From assembly GCF_000212735.1 (NCBI RefSeq), contig NC_015511.1, positions 1 through 64,000 of the forward strand: a stretch of DNA of 64,000 nucleotides, read 5' to 3'. The stretch comes from Haliscomenobacter hydrossis DSM 1100. Its GTDB lineage: Bacteria > Bacteroidota > Bacteroidia > Chitinophagales > Saprospiraceae. Shown piece after piece: positions 1-8,228 of this stretch. The translations under genes were made by a program, and so were the position numbers. Numbering within the stretch: the stretch's first letter is position 1; every line of letters starts with the position of its first letter. The notes under the pieces are model-generated. The model saw only the letters and a program-made list of their open reading frames with translations, was not told the DNA's origin and made no database searches.

Positions 1-623
1 AAACCAGTAAAATAGTGGCCATAGTTTAGCGCTTGTTCCTTTTTGCCTTGATGCAAAAAGGAACCAAAAAAATCAAGGCTGTATTGAAATCCTACGATTT
101 TGCAAAAGCTCCGGCGGCGCGAAAAAAACTCGCCCCTCCTGCGTCGGGACTCAAACAGTTTTTCGCTTCATCCGCCTTCACTTTCGCAAAATCGGGATTT
201 CAATAAGGCCATTCCCGCTTTGCTGTGCAGCTATTGTGTTAGCTAAGGTGCACATCAAGTACGTTAGCTGAAAAAAGCCTTCCGCGTCCTGCTGTGGTGC
301 AACAGGACGCTTCGGGCAACATAAAACGCACTCCAATACATGCCAGTCCTCTGGCGGTTTCGGTTCCGTCACGGGGATTGAACCCGTACAGGAGCGTTTG
401 AGAAGTTAAGAAAGGCACCAACCAGACGAATTTGATCATTGAGCAGTTGTCCAATCTGTCGACTTCCCAAAGCGCTGCCTGTTCCGGTTTTGGCGGAATA
501 ATTAACAACAACCCTTATAGCCGAACAATAAAGTCGCTTTGTTGAGGAGTGCGAATAAAGCAAACAAAGGCAGGAAATATACTTCTCGGTTTTTTGATCT
601 TGTACACACACGGTGTTACAAGA
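1..623. other. Non-coding start of window with hairpins
   Basis: No convincing gene is seen here; the short reading frames lack recognisable domains. The stretch holds a perfect 11-bp-stem hairpin at 35-64 (gttcctttttg / caaaaaggaac) and a larger imperfect inverted repeat whose arms lie at about 80-107 and 184-206 (attgaaatcc...gattttgcaaaa and its near complement). A 17-nt minus-strand segment at 371-387 could fold as a tRNA T-arm, but no matching acceptor strand was found. Confidence 0.6.
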
Positions 624-1166
624 CTATTTCCTTTTCAGTAGCTCAAAACGTTTGCGCAGGTGCAGCACCGCGTAGCGCTTACGAGAGAGCAGGGTATTGA
701 TCGGGATCCCGCTGCGAAGGCTCAGTTCCTTCATGGGGATCGCTTCCAATTCATGTTGGACGAACACTTCGCGTTGAGCGGGGGGCAGGCGGGCCAATTC
801 GGCCTGTAGTGCGTCCCAAAACTCTTGGCTTTCCAGTACGTCGCTGGGCAGCTCCGCGGAGGCCCAGGCATTGAAATACAAATCCAGGTTGGTAGCGACC
901 TCAGGAGCCAGTTGGCTGAAGCAAAGCGCCTTTTGCTTGCGTCGGCGGTCCAGCATGAGGTTGCGTGCTACGGTAAACAGCCAGTTGCGCAGGTGGCGGA
1001 TGGATTCCGGAGCAGGATGTTCGAGGAGTTTGGTCCAAACGTCCTGGAGGATGTCCTCCACTTGAGCGGCATCGGGGGTTTTGGAGCGGATGAAGCGTTG
1101 TAAGGCGGCTTCATGTGCTCCGATCCAATGGCTGATTGCATTGCTACTTTTGGTGTCTTTGGGCAT
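624..1166 (-). CDS. ECF-type RNA polymerase sigma factor
   Basis: A 180-residue extracytoplasmic-function sigma-70 factor that would direct RNA polymerase to a specific promoter set. Region 2 is visible at about residues 20-75 (ILQDVWTKLLEHP, then LRNWLFTVARNLMLDRRRK, the core-binding and -10-recognition helices). Region 4 is at about 125-175 (LPPAQREVFVQHELE and the helix-turn-helix MKELSLRSGIPINTLLSRKR). Length is typical of the family. No anti-sigma gene follows; the nearest neighbour upstream is a LytTR regulator in the same orientation 271 bp away, so a separate transcription unit is likely. Target genes cannot be predicted from the sequence. Confidence 0.93.
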   Translation of the reverse strand: MPKDTKSSNAISHWIGAHEAALQRFIRSKTPDAAQVEDILQDVWTKLLEHPAPESIRHLRNWLFTVARNLMLDRRRKQKALCFSQLAPEVATNLDLYFNAWASAELPSDVLESQEFWDALQAELARLPPAQREVFVQHELEAIPMKELSLRSGIPINTLLSRKRYAVLHLRKRFELLKRK

Positions 1167-1240
1167 AGGGTCCTTTTAGATGACCGAATGAGTTGAGGGA
1201 ATATTTTAAAAGGGGGTGTTTTTTTACCATAAATTTTTTT

Positions 1241-1404
1241 AACCGCTGAGTTTCGCAGAGTACACGCGGAGTTCCGCGGAGTTTAGGCCACCTGCGGTGG
1301 AAAGGAGGACACAGAGGCGCTTTGTGTGGAAGTCGCCAGTTGATGGTTATTTATGAATAGTGCTCTGTGTACCTCTGTGTGTACTCTGCGAAACTCTGTG
1401 GTAA
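1241..1404. repeat. Palindromic intergenic repeat (cgcagagtacacgcggag type)
   Basis: Left arm at about 1241-1270 (gtttcgcagagtacacgcgg) pairs with the right arm at about 1372-1404 (gtactctgcgaaactctgtggt). The middle part, gagtttaggccacctgcggtgg and following, recurs at 58530-58560. It lies between the sigma factor and the response regulator genes. Probably a REP/ERIC-like dispersed element. Confidence 0.7.
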
Positions 1405-1437
1405 AAAATAAACATTTCTGCGGTTAAGTGACATCTC

Positions 1438-2178
1438 CTACTTCAAGGCTGCCAGCACCTCAGCCTTTTGGCGGAGGGAGATGGGCACCAGGGTACCATC
1501 GGTCAGCAAGAGGCTATCACCGTCGCGTTTGAGGAGCGAGCGAACATACTTGCGGTTGACCAGGTGTGACTGGTGGGTGCGGATGAAGCCATAAGGGCTG
1601 AGCATGATGCTGAACTCGCGCAGGCTTTTGGTGACCAACATCTTGCTGCCATCAGCAAGGTGGACATAAGTATACGTATTGTCGGACTGGCAACGGATGA
1701 GCTGATCCGGCTCCACAAAATCGACCCGATCGGCGGAAGGCAGCGCAATTTTGGGTTGCTGCTGCGGGTTGCGCAGGTTTTCGAGTAGGAGTTGCAGTTG
1801 CTGGTTGCCGAGACGCGCCAGGATTTTTTCCTGCACCTTGGCCACGGCTGCAGTCAGGTCTTTGGGACTGACGGGTTTGAGCAGGTAGTCCAGGGCCGCA
1901 AAGCGGATGGCCTGGATGGCGTATTGGTCGTAAGCCGTCACGAAGATCACCTCGGCACGGAGCGGCTGGATGGACTCCAGGAACTGGAAACCATTGGTGC
2001 CGGGCATCTCGATGTCGAGGAAGATCAGGTCGGGACCGTATTGCTGGTACAAGGCCTGGCCTTCGGCGGCGTTGAGGGCTTGGCCGAGGATGCTGACCTG
2101 CGGACAGGTGGCGGCAAGGACACGGGCCAGCTCGCGGTGGTTGTGGGGTTCGTCGTCGATGTGGATGGCGCGGATCAT
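1438..2178 (-). CDS. LytTR-family response regulator
   Basis: A 246-residue two-component response regulator of the LytR/AlgR type. Residues 1-120 form a receiver domain: the acidic pair in HIDDEPHNH, the phosphorylated Asp in LIFLDIEMPGTNG (about residue 55), the Thr in VIFVTAYDQYA and the Lys in YLLKPVSP. Residues about 145-246 form the LytTR DNA-binding domain (CQSDNTYTYVHLADGSKMLV, FIRTHQSHLVNRKYVRSL). It lies 50 bp downstream of a sensor kinase gene in the same orientation, so the two are probably co-transcribed and form a partner pair. Its likely targets include the 21-bp-spaced repeats found upstream of both kinases. Confidence 0.95.
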   Translation of the reverse strand: MIRAIHIDDEPHNHRELARVLAATCPQVSILGQALNAAEGQALYQQYGPDLIFLDIEMPGTNGFQFLESIQPLRAEVIFVTAYDQYAIQAIRFAALDYLLKPVSPKDLTAAVAKVQEKILARLGNQQLQLLLENLRNPQQQPKIALPSADRVDFVEPDQLIRCQSDNTYTYVHLADGSKMLVTKSLREFSIMLSPYGFIRTHQSHLVNRKYVRSLLKRDGDSLLLTDGTLVPISLRQKAEVLAALK

Positions 2179-2189
2179 AAACCTGTTTT

Positions 2190-2227
2190 ACGTTTTAGGT
2201 TTTAGGTTTTAGGTTTTAAGTTTTAGG
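2190..2227. repeat. Tandem TTTTAGG repeat
   Basis: Short heptamer tandem (gttttaggttttaggtttta...) of about five units filling the spacer between the histidine kinase and response regulator genes. It may be a slippage-prone microsatellite that changes gene spacing; no function can be assigned. Confidence 0.75.
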
Positions 2228-2228
2228 T

Positions 2229-3863
2229 TTAGATGGGGATAGAAAGTTGGACGAGGGTGCCGGTCAAATTGGATTTGAGGCGGCGGCGGTCGACGATCTT
2301 GAGGGTAATCTTTTCCCGTTTGCCCTCGTTGAGCAAATCGATCCGTTGTTGGGTAGTCGCCATGCCCTGGTGACCACGGAGGTCGTTGTTGGCATTTTGG
2401 CGACGCTGCGCCTCTTCGATGCCGATGCCGTTGTCGAGGATGGAGACCCCGATGCGGTTGTCCCCTTCCGGCCAGATGCTGACCTTAAGTTCTTTGGCTT
2501 CCGTGCTGGGGCGCAGGCCATGCAAGATAGCATTTTCGATAAAAGGTTGAATCAGCAGCGTGGGAATCTCGGTGGTATTTTGGTTCAGTTCGGGGCGGAC
2601 ATCAAAACTGTACCCAAACGGCGTGCGCAGCGATTCGAGCGAACAATACTTCTCCAGGGCCTCCAGTTCCGCCGCAAGCGGGGTATACTCCTCTTTGGAG
2701 CTATCGACGACGTAGCGCAGCAGTTCCGCCATTTCATTAAAATAGCGGTTGGCCGCCGGTTTGTTGTCCTGATTGACCAGATCCTGGATGGAAGTCAAGG
2801 CATTAAACAGGAAATGCGGATTCAGTTGGGCGCGCAAGCCCGAGAGGGCCAACTGGGTGCGGGACTGTGCCCGTTGGAGGTTGTACAGGCGACGGCGGTA
2901 GAGGCCGTAGACCAATAGTGCAAAAAGGACGCTAAAAAAGATCCAGGTGTACGGAATCCTTATTTTGTCTGGTTTGGCCGTCTTAGTGCCTAACACAAAG
3001 AATGACTCTCGGAAAGTATTGTGGTTGGATGGCACGATCAGACTCAAAGTCCAGACATCTTTGTACAGGTCCATTTTTTCGAGTAAAAAATAACCGGGCA
3101 AACCAGATTTTTCCTCTACCGTAAACAAGCGGTAAGCACGGCGCCCCTTCATGAACGCCTCTCCGCGGGATTTGATCAGCCAGCGCCGCTTCATGGCGAC
3201 GATGGAATTTTGCCCCAAAGCGGCCAGGGTTTTAGTCCGCATGAAGCTGGATTTATTTTGTTCCACATATTCGCCGTACAATGGGTTCGGGATCATTTGT
3301 ACAGCCCTGCGCTCCCGCTGGGAGAGGAAATAAAAAGTTGGCTCCGTAAATTTTTCTTTGGAGAGTTCATACGCGTGGCAATTCGATTCACCCATGCGGG
3401 AGGAAGTATGCACCATGGCCAAAAGTTTGGTCAGCGCAGCCTCTTCGATTTGAAAAATGAGCAAACCTTGTAGTTCGAAGGCTCCCCTTACCCGATACAG
3501 GCGATTCTTGTAAAAGACATTGTGGGGGAACACATCGACCGCATTGCCGCTCGAGCTGCTCCAAAAACCACACCATTGCTGAGGAATTTGGGGTGAAAAA
3601 CGAGCCTGTTTCAGCCAGTTTTCGTCCAATGCCGCAAGGGGTTGGAGTATTTTTGCCCGACTAGAGGTGGAATCCTCCGCGATCAAGTCCCGCACCCAGG
3701 CCACACTATGGATGTGGGGGAGGAAAGGCCGACGTTGCGCCTCCAGGATAGAATCGGCTGGTGACAAGAGCGGATTGGTATTGGCACTCAGGCTGGAGCT
3801 TAAGCCCAGCAAGAGGATGAGGATTATGAGGTATTGTTTACAAAATGGTTTACCGTTTTCCAT
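2229..3863 (-). CDS. LytS-like sensor histidine kinase (first paralogue)
   Basis: A 544-residue membrane sensor kinase. An N-terminal signal or membrane segment (YLIILILLLGLSSSLSA) is followed by about 280 residues of periplasmic sensor with no recognised domain, one transmembrane helix near residues 300-325 (WIFFSVLFALLVYGLYRRR), then a His_kinase/HATPase pair. The phosphoacceptor His is in LNPHFLFNALTSIQDL (about residue 348); ATP-binding boxes are FIENAILHGLRP and LDNGIGIEE. The kinase would phosphorylate the LytTR regulator encoded 50 bp downstream. It is a paralogue of the gene 278 bp upstream: both have the same architecture and near-identical catalytic motifs but quite different sensor halves. 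The signal is unknown. Confidence 0.93.
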   Translation of the reverse strand: MENGKPFCKQYLIILILLLGLSSSLSANTNPLLSPADSILEAQRRPFLPHIHSVAWVRDLIAEDSTSSRAKILQPLAALDENWLKQARFSPQIPQQWCGFWSSSSGNAVDVFPHNVFYKNRLYRVRGAFELQGLLIFQIEEAALTKLLAMVHTSSRMGESNCHAYELSKEKFTEPTFYFLSQRERRAVQMIPNPLYGEYVEQNKSSFMRTKTLAALGQNSIVAMKRRWLIKSRGEAFMKGRRAYRLFTVEEKSGLPGYFLLEKMDLYKDVWTLSLIVPSNHNTFRESFFVLGTKTAKPDKIRIPYTWIFFSVLFALLVYGLYRRRLYNLQRAQSRTQLALSGLRAQLNPHFLFNALTSIQDLVNQDNKPAANRYFNEMAELLRYVVDSSKEEYTPLAAELEALEKYCSLESLRTPFGYSFDVRPELNQNTTEIPTLLIQPFIENAILHGLRPSTEAKELKVSIWPEGDNRIGVSILDNGIGIEEAQRRQNANNDLRGHQGMATTQQRIDLLNEGKREKITLKIVDRRRLKSNLTGTLVQLSIPI

Positions 3864-3926
3864 TTTTGTGTTGTTTTGGTGGTGCTACAAAGATGGAGCA
3901 CCGGGGTGTTGGAAGTGAGGGTAAAA

Positions 3927-3968
3927 AGGAATTCGCAGGGATTTTTGGTGAATTCGCGGGGTATTTGT
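3927..3968 (-). promoter_or_regulatory. Putative LytTR operator upstream of first kinase
   Basis: Two direct repeats, gaattcgcaggg and gaattcgcgggg, have ATTCGC starting at 3931 and 3952, exactly 21 bp apart (two helical turns). The same arrangement precedes the second kinase gene at 5839 and 5860. LytTR proteins typically bind pairs of direct repeats with this periodicity. The assignment is inference. Confidence 0.45.
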
Positions 3969-4053
3969 GATTTCCGGGGCATATCATCCGGGAAATGCCC
4001 TCCCGCGGTCTTCATTCAGCGCCCCGCCTGCGGCGGAAATTGATAAAGATGAT

Positions 4054-4135
4054 TTCACCACAGATTCCACGGATTTGCACAGATTTTATAGACATGACAT
4101 GAAAATCTGTGCAAATCTGTGGAATCCGTGGTGAA
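4054..4135. repeat. Palindromic repeat (AAATCTGTG hairpin)
   Basis: Long near-perfect inverted repeat: left arm ttcaccacagattccacgga and onward, right arm ending tggaatccgtggtgaa, with a loop of about a dozen bases. It lies between the two kinase genes just after the stop codon of the second paralogue, so it may also act in transcript termination. Related copies are at 10453-10534 and 60294-60365. Confidence 0.8.
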
Positions 4136-4140
4136 AAAAT

Positions 4141-5757
4141 TTAGATCGGAATATAAAGCCGGACGGTGGTACCCGATTGCTTGGACACCCGTTTCCGATC
4201 TTGAATTTCGAGTTCAATGGGGTCGCTTTTTCCCATATTGAGCAGCTCAATCCGTTGATTCGTTAAGTCCATGCCCTGGTGGCTGCGACCCGGAGAAAGC
4301 AGATGCGTCCGGCGGCGCGATTCCTCAATCCCGATTCCGGTATCTTGAATCGTGATGACCAGGAGCTTGGGGGTTTTCAATTTGAGCTTCAGCAAGAGTA
4401 CTTTAGGATCAGTACCTGGGCGCAGGCCATGCAAGATGGCATTTTCGACAAAAGGCTGCAAAAGCATGGTGGGGACCTCCGTATCGAGATCGATCCCGGG
4501 GTCGACCACAAAAGAATACTCAAAGGGGGTGCGCAGGGCCTCCAGGGAGCAATACTTTTCCAGGGCATTGAGTTCGTCCCTGAGGAGTACATAATCGTTC
4601 GACGCACTATCGACCACGTAGCGCAGCAGTTCCGCCATTTCTGAAAAATACCGATTGGCCGCGTCGAGGTTGTTTTGATTCATCAGATCCTGAATTGAGC
4701 CTAAGGTATTGAACAAAAAATGCGGATTCAGACGGGCGCGAAGTCCCATCAAGGCCAAATTGGCCCGATCCCGTTCTGCTTCCAACTTCCGATTTTTTCG
4801 CTCGGTGCGCCATCCAGATAAAAATTGCAGCACCAGGTAACTCAGGAATGCAAAATGCAAGTAGCGTCCTCGCAAGTGACGCGATTTGGCAAAAAATTGA
4901 AACTGGTAGTTGTTTTGGCCCAGCTTGTCACTTTGTTCCAAATGAAGGTTGAAGTGCCAAATCCTACCGTCTTTTTTCATGGTGAAATACCCGGGAATGC
5001 CATTTTTGTCAAAAGCCAAGATGCGGTACATCATTTTGTCGGTTTTACCCGGTACCTTAATCTCCTCCGCGGTGTACACCTTCCAGGTACGATCGAGGGC
5101 TTTGATCAAGGAGTCGCGAAAAATGGCGGGCGCTTCCGTACGCCAAACTTCAACAATGGATCTTCTGGTCGTAGAGATGTACTCCCCCTGTAAAGCGCGG
5201 GGCACCATTTTTTGGGTAGGCAAGAAATTAAATTGGGGTTTCTGATGGTTGGCGGGCCGGTTTTCACTCAAGGCCAGGAAGTGCTGCAGGTTGAGTTGAC
5301 CCTTGCTGCGGTTGAGGAGGATGAGGGTCGGATTTTCGGGCATATCCAGTCCTACAATGGCCTGATCACCCCGATGAAAAAAGTAAGCGACCTTAGACAA
5401 TTTACTCCAAAGATGCACGTACTCCTCAAACAGATCGATGGTCTCTTTTCGGGAAGCCGCGTGCCGGTAGCCTACCCAATCCGCAACCACGTGGGGGCTG
5501 AATTGCGCCTGTTGCAACCAGGCCTGATCGATGTCCAACAACAACTGTAGCCGGGCAAACTTTGCCGTATCCTTTTGGGTCGCCTGCCGCATCTTTTCCA
5601 ATTGAGCCAGGTGGGGCAAAACTTCCTGGACGGCTTTTTGGCGCAGCGCATCCAGATCGGTACGGGCGAGGGAAGGTGTGTTCCAGCTCAGCCACAGGAG
5701 CATCGGAAAAAGGCTGGTGAGGAAGGTTTTTTTGAAGGTGTTCATACCGTTGATCAT
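4141..5757 (-). CDS. LytS-like sensor histidine kinase (second paralogue)
   Basis: A 538-residue paralogue of the neighbouring kinase. An N-terminal signal/membrane segment (FLTSLFPMLLWLSWNTPSLA), a periplasmic region of about 280 residues, a transmembrane helix near 305-325 (LHFAFLSYLVLQFLSGW), a short coiled linker, and the catalytic part: LNPHFLFNTLGSIQDL (phosphoacceptor His, about residue 344), FVENAILHGLRPGTD and IQDTGIGIEE. The start at the fifth residue (MNTFKKTF, 5745) is equally plausible because it puts a Lys pair just before the hydrophobic stretch. Only one response regulator is nearby, so two sensors may converge on a single LytTR regulator. The signal is unknown. Confidence 0.92.
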   Translation of the reverse strand: MINGMNTFKKTFLTSLFPMLLWLSWNTPSLARTDLDALRQKAVQEVLPHLAQLEKMRQATQKDTAKFARLQLLLDIDQAWLQQAQFSPHVVADWVGYRHAASRKETIDLFEEYVHLWSKLSKVAYFFHRGDQAIVGLDMPENPTLILLNRSKGQLNLQHFLALSENRPANHQKPQFNFLPTQKMVPRALQGEYISTTRRSIVEVWRTEAPAIFRDSLIKALDRTWKVYTAEEIKVPGKTDKMMYRILAFDKNGIPGYFTMKKDGRIWHFNLHLEQSDKLGQNNYQFQFFAKSRHLRGRYLHFAFLSYLVLQFLSGWRTERKNRKLEAERDRANLALMGLRARLNPHFLFNTLGSIQDLMNQNNLDAANRYFSEMAELLRYVVDSASNDYVLLRDELNALEKYCSLEALRTPFEYSFVVDPGIDLDTEVPTMLLQPFVENAILHGLRPGTDPKVLLLKLKLKTPKLLVITIQDTGIGIEESRRRTHLLSPGRSHQGMDLTNQRIELLNMGKSDPIELEIQDRKRVSKQSGTTVRLYIPI

Positions 5758-6073
5758 TTAAAGTGAGCACAGTTTCAATTGTGCTGCTTGATGCTTCAAA
5801 GATGGGGTGTTGGGCAATTTGTTGTAGGAATAAAGTGGAATTCGCAGGGATTGGGGTGATATTCGGGGGAATTTTTAAAAATCCGCAAATTCAATTCCCA
5901 AGATAGTGCTTACAATTTTGTTCGTGCTACCAATACTTTCTGGAAATTGGAATACTACTGGAAGACTTTTGTACCTCAGGCGGGGTAAGGTATAGTGCTT
6001 CCTTAGGCTTGAAAAGCCCAAAAAAATGTTTAAATTGCTTGACTTTTACATTTATATAAAGCTATAGAAAACC
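5758..6073. other. Intergenic region between divergent genes
   Basis: No gene seen. It holds the predicted LytTR operator near its left end and an AT-rich stretch (ttgacttttacatttatataaag, 6038-6061) just before the start of the small plus-strand gene that could contain its promoter. Confidence 0.5.
5834..5873 (-). promoter_or_regulatory. Putative LytTR operator upstream of second kinase
   Basis: Direct repeats ggaattcgcagggatt and atattcgggggaatt have ATTCG starting at 5839 and 5860, again 21 bp apart. The first repeat is almost identical to that upstream of the first kinase, within otherwise diverged DNA. This suggests shared control, perhaps autoregulation by the LytTR regulator. Inference only. 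Confidence 0.45.
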
Positions 6074-6325
6074 ATGATTGAGGTAATTACCACTACTGGC
6101 ATCCAGCAGAAGTATCAGGATGCCACCGTGCGGGCTGAGATCCCGCAAGACAATTTTCTGGAACTAGCAAACATAGGGTATCCCTGGGAGTTAGTCCAAG
6201 AAACCGACTGGGGGTATCTGTGCATTTTGAGCATTACTGCTTTCAGAGGGAATACCGTACAACTGTACAGTGAGTTGAATGAGGATGTTTATGTGGAGTT
6301 GGAAGAGGTTTTGTCTCCACGGTAA
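6074..6325 (+). CDS. Small protein of unknown function
   Basis: An 83-residue acidic protein starting MIEVITTTGIQQKYQDATV with no recognisable family. It has no signal peptide or membrane segment. Mixed hydrophobic and charged content and codon use like its neighbours favour a real gene. A weak hairpin (gagcc...ggctc) about 10 bp after the stop could end the transcript. It stands alone between a divergent kinase gene and a convergent unknown gene, so context gives no functional hint. Confidence 0.5.
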   Translation: MIEVITTTGIQQKYQDATVRAEIPQDNFLELANIGYPWELVQETDWGYLCILSITAFRGNTVQLYSELNEDVYVELEEVLSPR

Positions 6326-6629
6326 ACAAAAAGAGCCATCGGGAAGGACGGCTCGTGTATAGAGAAAAACAACAAAAAACTGGTCAAGATGGTCAAGTAG
6401 GACTTGAGTCTTGATGCTACAAAAATAAGTAACAAAGCGTATATAATCAATTTTTTGTTTGACTTTATTTTAAGATTACGAATTCGTTGCCTTTATAAAA
6501 CGAACCAGGCTCAATGGTTCCGAGCACTAGCCAAAAAATCGATGGATGAGGTGCATTAATGAGATAGGCATCCGGCACTTTCATTGCGAAATTTCCATAA
6601 AAAATTATGTAGGATAGCCAGTAAATATC

Positions 6630-6668
6630 AATGCCTGATTTGCAGTAATTTTTTGCAAACCAGGCATT
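6630..6668. terminator. Hairpin terminator between convergent genes
   Basis: Inverted repeat aatgcctgatttgca / tgcaaaccaggcatt (15-bp stem with one mismatch, 9-base loop) just downstream of the 353-residue minus-strand gene and followed on the plus strand by a T-run at 6676-6683. It may act in both directions. The rest of 6326-6681 shows no gene. Confidence 0.6.
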
Positions 6669-6681
6669 AAACGTGTTTTTT

Positions 6682-7743
6682 TTAAAATCTGCCTTCTAAA
6701 GTGCCTATGAAATTGACGAGTGCAATTGTGGCAGAGGCACACAATGCTGCATCTTTCCTTGTCGCTGTTCTTTTGTGGGTTAATACGTTGGCTAAGTCAT
6801 TAGTCACTCTTGCATATTTCCTTAAAATTTCATTTTCACCTCCCGCAAGTTCAACCATGATATAAGATTCTAACATTCTCTTAGCATCAGTCTTACCAAT
6901 ACTAACTCCATCTATAGAAGGATGTTTAGCTTCAATATAAACGGCTTGCGCCAGAGTGATAATCGTTTCTCTGCATAATAACCCCACTACTTGAAACTGT
7001 TCCTCAGCAGAAGCCTCCTTTTGTCGAGAATTGATTTCTTTGATACTACGCTCAAGCCTTTCCCAGTTCGAAAGATCGATATTAACACTTTGGACTGGTG
7101 CCATATCTGTTTCAGAAAGTAACTCAATAGTTGACGTATGCATATCTCTGACAAATGAACGCCTATCTTTATATTGAGGTAAATCTCCAGAACTCCATTT
7201 TCCGTACCATTCCCAAAGGCTCTTGTACGGGTTTGGGTTAGAAACATTTAATCTTTTTAGTAAACTATCAACTCTTGCATAAGCCTTTACGTAATCAGCC
7301 TCAACATCATGAATTTTAGGTCCTCCAGTTGAAACTGAAATCATGGTGTCTTTAAGAAAATTGATTTCTTTAAGCAACCCCGATTGAGAAGTAACTCCCT
7401 GAAGAGAATCCCAATCAATCCTAGAAACTGCCTTAGGAATTAACAAAATTTTAGAGATAAACTCATTAGATTGCTGATAATGACGTGCGGCCAATTCTGC
7501 TTTCTCTAGGATTTCAGTCTCAATAGATTGCACCTCGTCCCGGATTTTAACAAATTCTGAAACCTCAAGTACAAAACTTAAAGCGTAATAATATGTTCCA
7601 CCGTTCCAATTATCGTAATGAGAAAGTTCAATACTCGATGAAATGGCCTTGGAAACAATATCAAACGCCCTACTTTGCTCAGCTTTGAGCAACTCTTTAA
7701 CAGTCGCAATCAAGGCTCTTGTTTCATTCTGGTTATCCAACAT
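6682..7743 (-). CDS. Unknown protein, possibly HEPN/Abi-like
   Basis: A 353-residue, mostly alpha-helical soluble protein. The C-terminal third (about 265-353) has the pattern RKYARVTNDLANVLTHKRTA followed by a helix ending LVNFIGTLEGRF, which resembles C-terminal helical domains of abortive-infection and HEPN-like proteins that end in a His-containing helix. No RX4-6H motif with the usual spacing was found, so RNase activity is not supported. There is no signal peptide or membrane segment. Its place next to defence-type genes fits an anti-phage role, but the assignment rests on fold-like resemblance only. Confidence 0.6.
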   Translation of the reverse strand: MLDNQNETRALIATVKELLKAEQSRAFDIVSKAISSSIELSHYDNWNGGTYYYALSFVLEVSEFVKIRDEVQSIETEILEKAELAARHYQQSNEFISKILLIPKAVSRIDWDSLQGVTSQSGLLKEINFLKDTMISVSTGGPKIHDVEADYVKAYARVDSLLKRLNVSNPNPYKSLWEWYGKWSSGDLPQYKDRRSFVRDMHTSTIELLSETDMAPVQSVNIDLSNWERLERSIKEINSRQKEASAEEQFQVVGLLCRETIITLAQAVYIEAKHPSIDGVSIGKTDAKRMLESYIMVELAGGENEILRKYARVTNDLANVLTHKRTATRKDAALCASATIALVNFIGTLEGRF

Positions 7744-7785
7744 ATTATGAACTGCTTTTACTCGATGAACTTTAAAATATAGTCT

Positions 7786-7952
7786 CTAGTGCATTAACTC
7801 ATAAGTTTCACCACCCTCTAGCTTGCTCTTTTGAGATCAGGCTTCGTTGAAAAAAACTTACAGAGCTTTGGCTATGCGCGTTTTTTTACGCCTCGCCTAA
7901 TCTCAAAACTGCTACGCTTTAGTGTAGTTCAACTTATGAGTTAATGCACTAG
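7786..7952. mobile_element. MITE-like palindromic element
   Basis: Perfect 22-bp terminal inverted repeats (ctagtgcattaactcataag... at 7786-7807 and its exact complement at 7931-7952) enclose about 123 bp. The inside is itself an imperfect palindrome (ttttgagatcaggcttcgtt against the complement of cctcgcctaatctcaaaa). It has no coding capacity. Short length, terminal repeats and internal symmetry are those of a miniature inverted-repeat element mobilised in trans; no parent transposase is in the window. Confidence 0.65.
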
Positions 7953-8228
7953 TTCCTCATGATAAAATAATTTTTTTGAAATGCTTCGCTTTGTCACTGA
8001 GATCATCGAGTTATTAAAGGTAATGGTGCTCAGTAAAAAATAAGACTGGCAAATAAAAATTCATAAACAACTATTTATCAGCACCAAAAACAAGTCTGGT
8101 CGTTTTCGTCAAACCTTCACCTACCTGTCCTTTTCTTTTTGGTGGAAGTAGATTTTCTTTGCGAGGGACTCCGAGCTTATTGGGTTAAGGCATAATCTGC
8201 CTTCGCCGTTCACCAAAAGCACGGAACC
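7953..8228. other. Intergenic region, no gene seen
   Basis: Between the MITE-like element and the small EAD gene. No open frame with domain support, no clear hairpin; presumably contains the promoter of the plus-strand EAD gene. Confidence 0.4.

Noticed and set aside
178-611. Short minus-strand open frames at the window start
   Set aside because: No domains, overlapping one another, and the DNA contains non-coding hairpin repeats.
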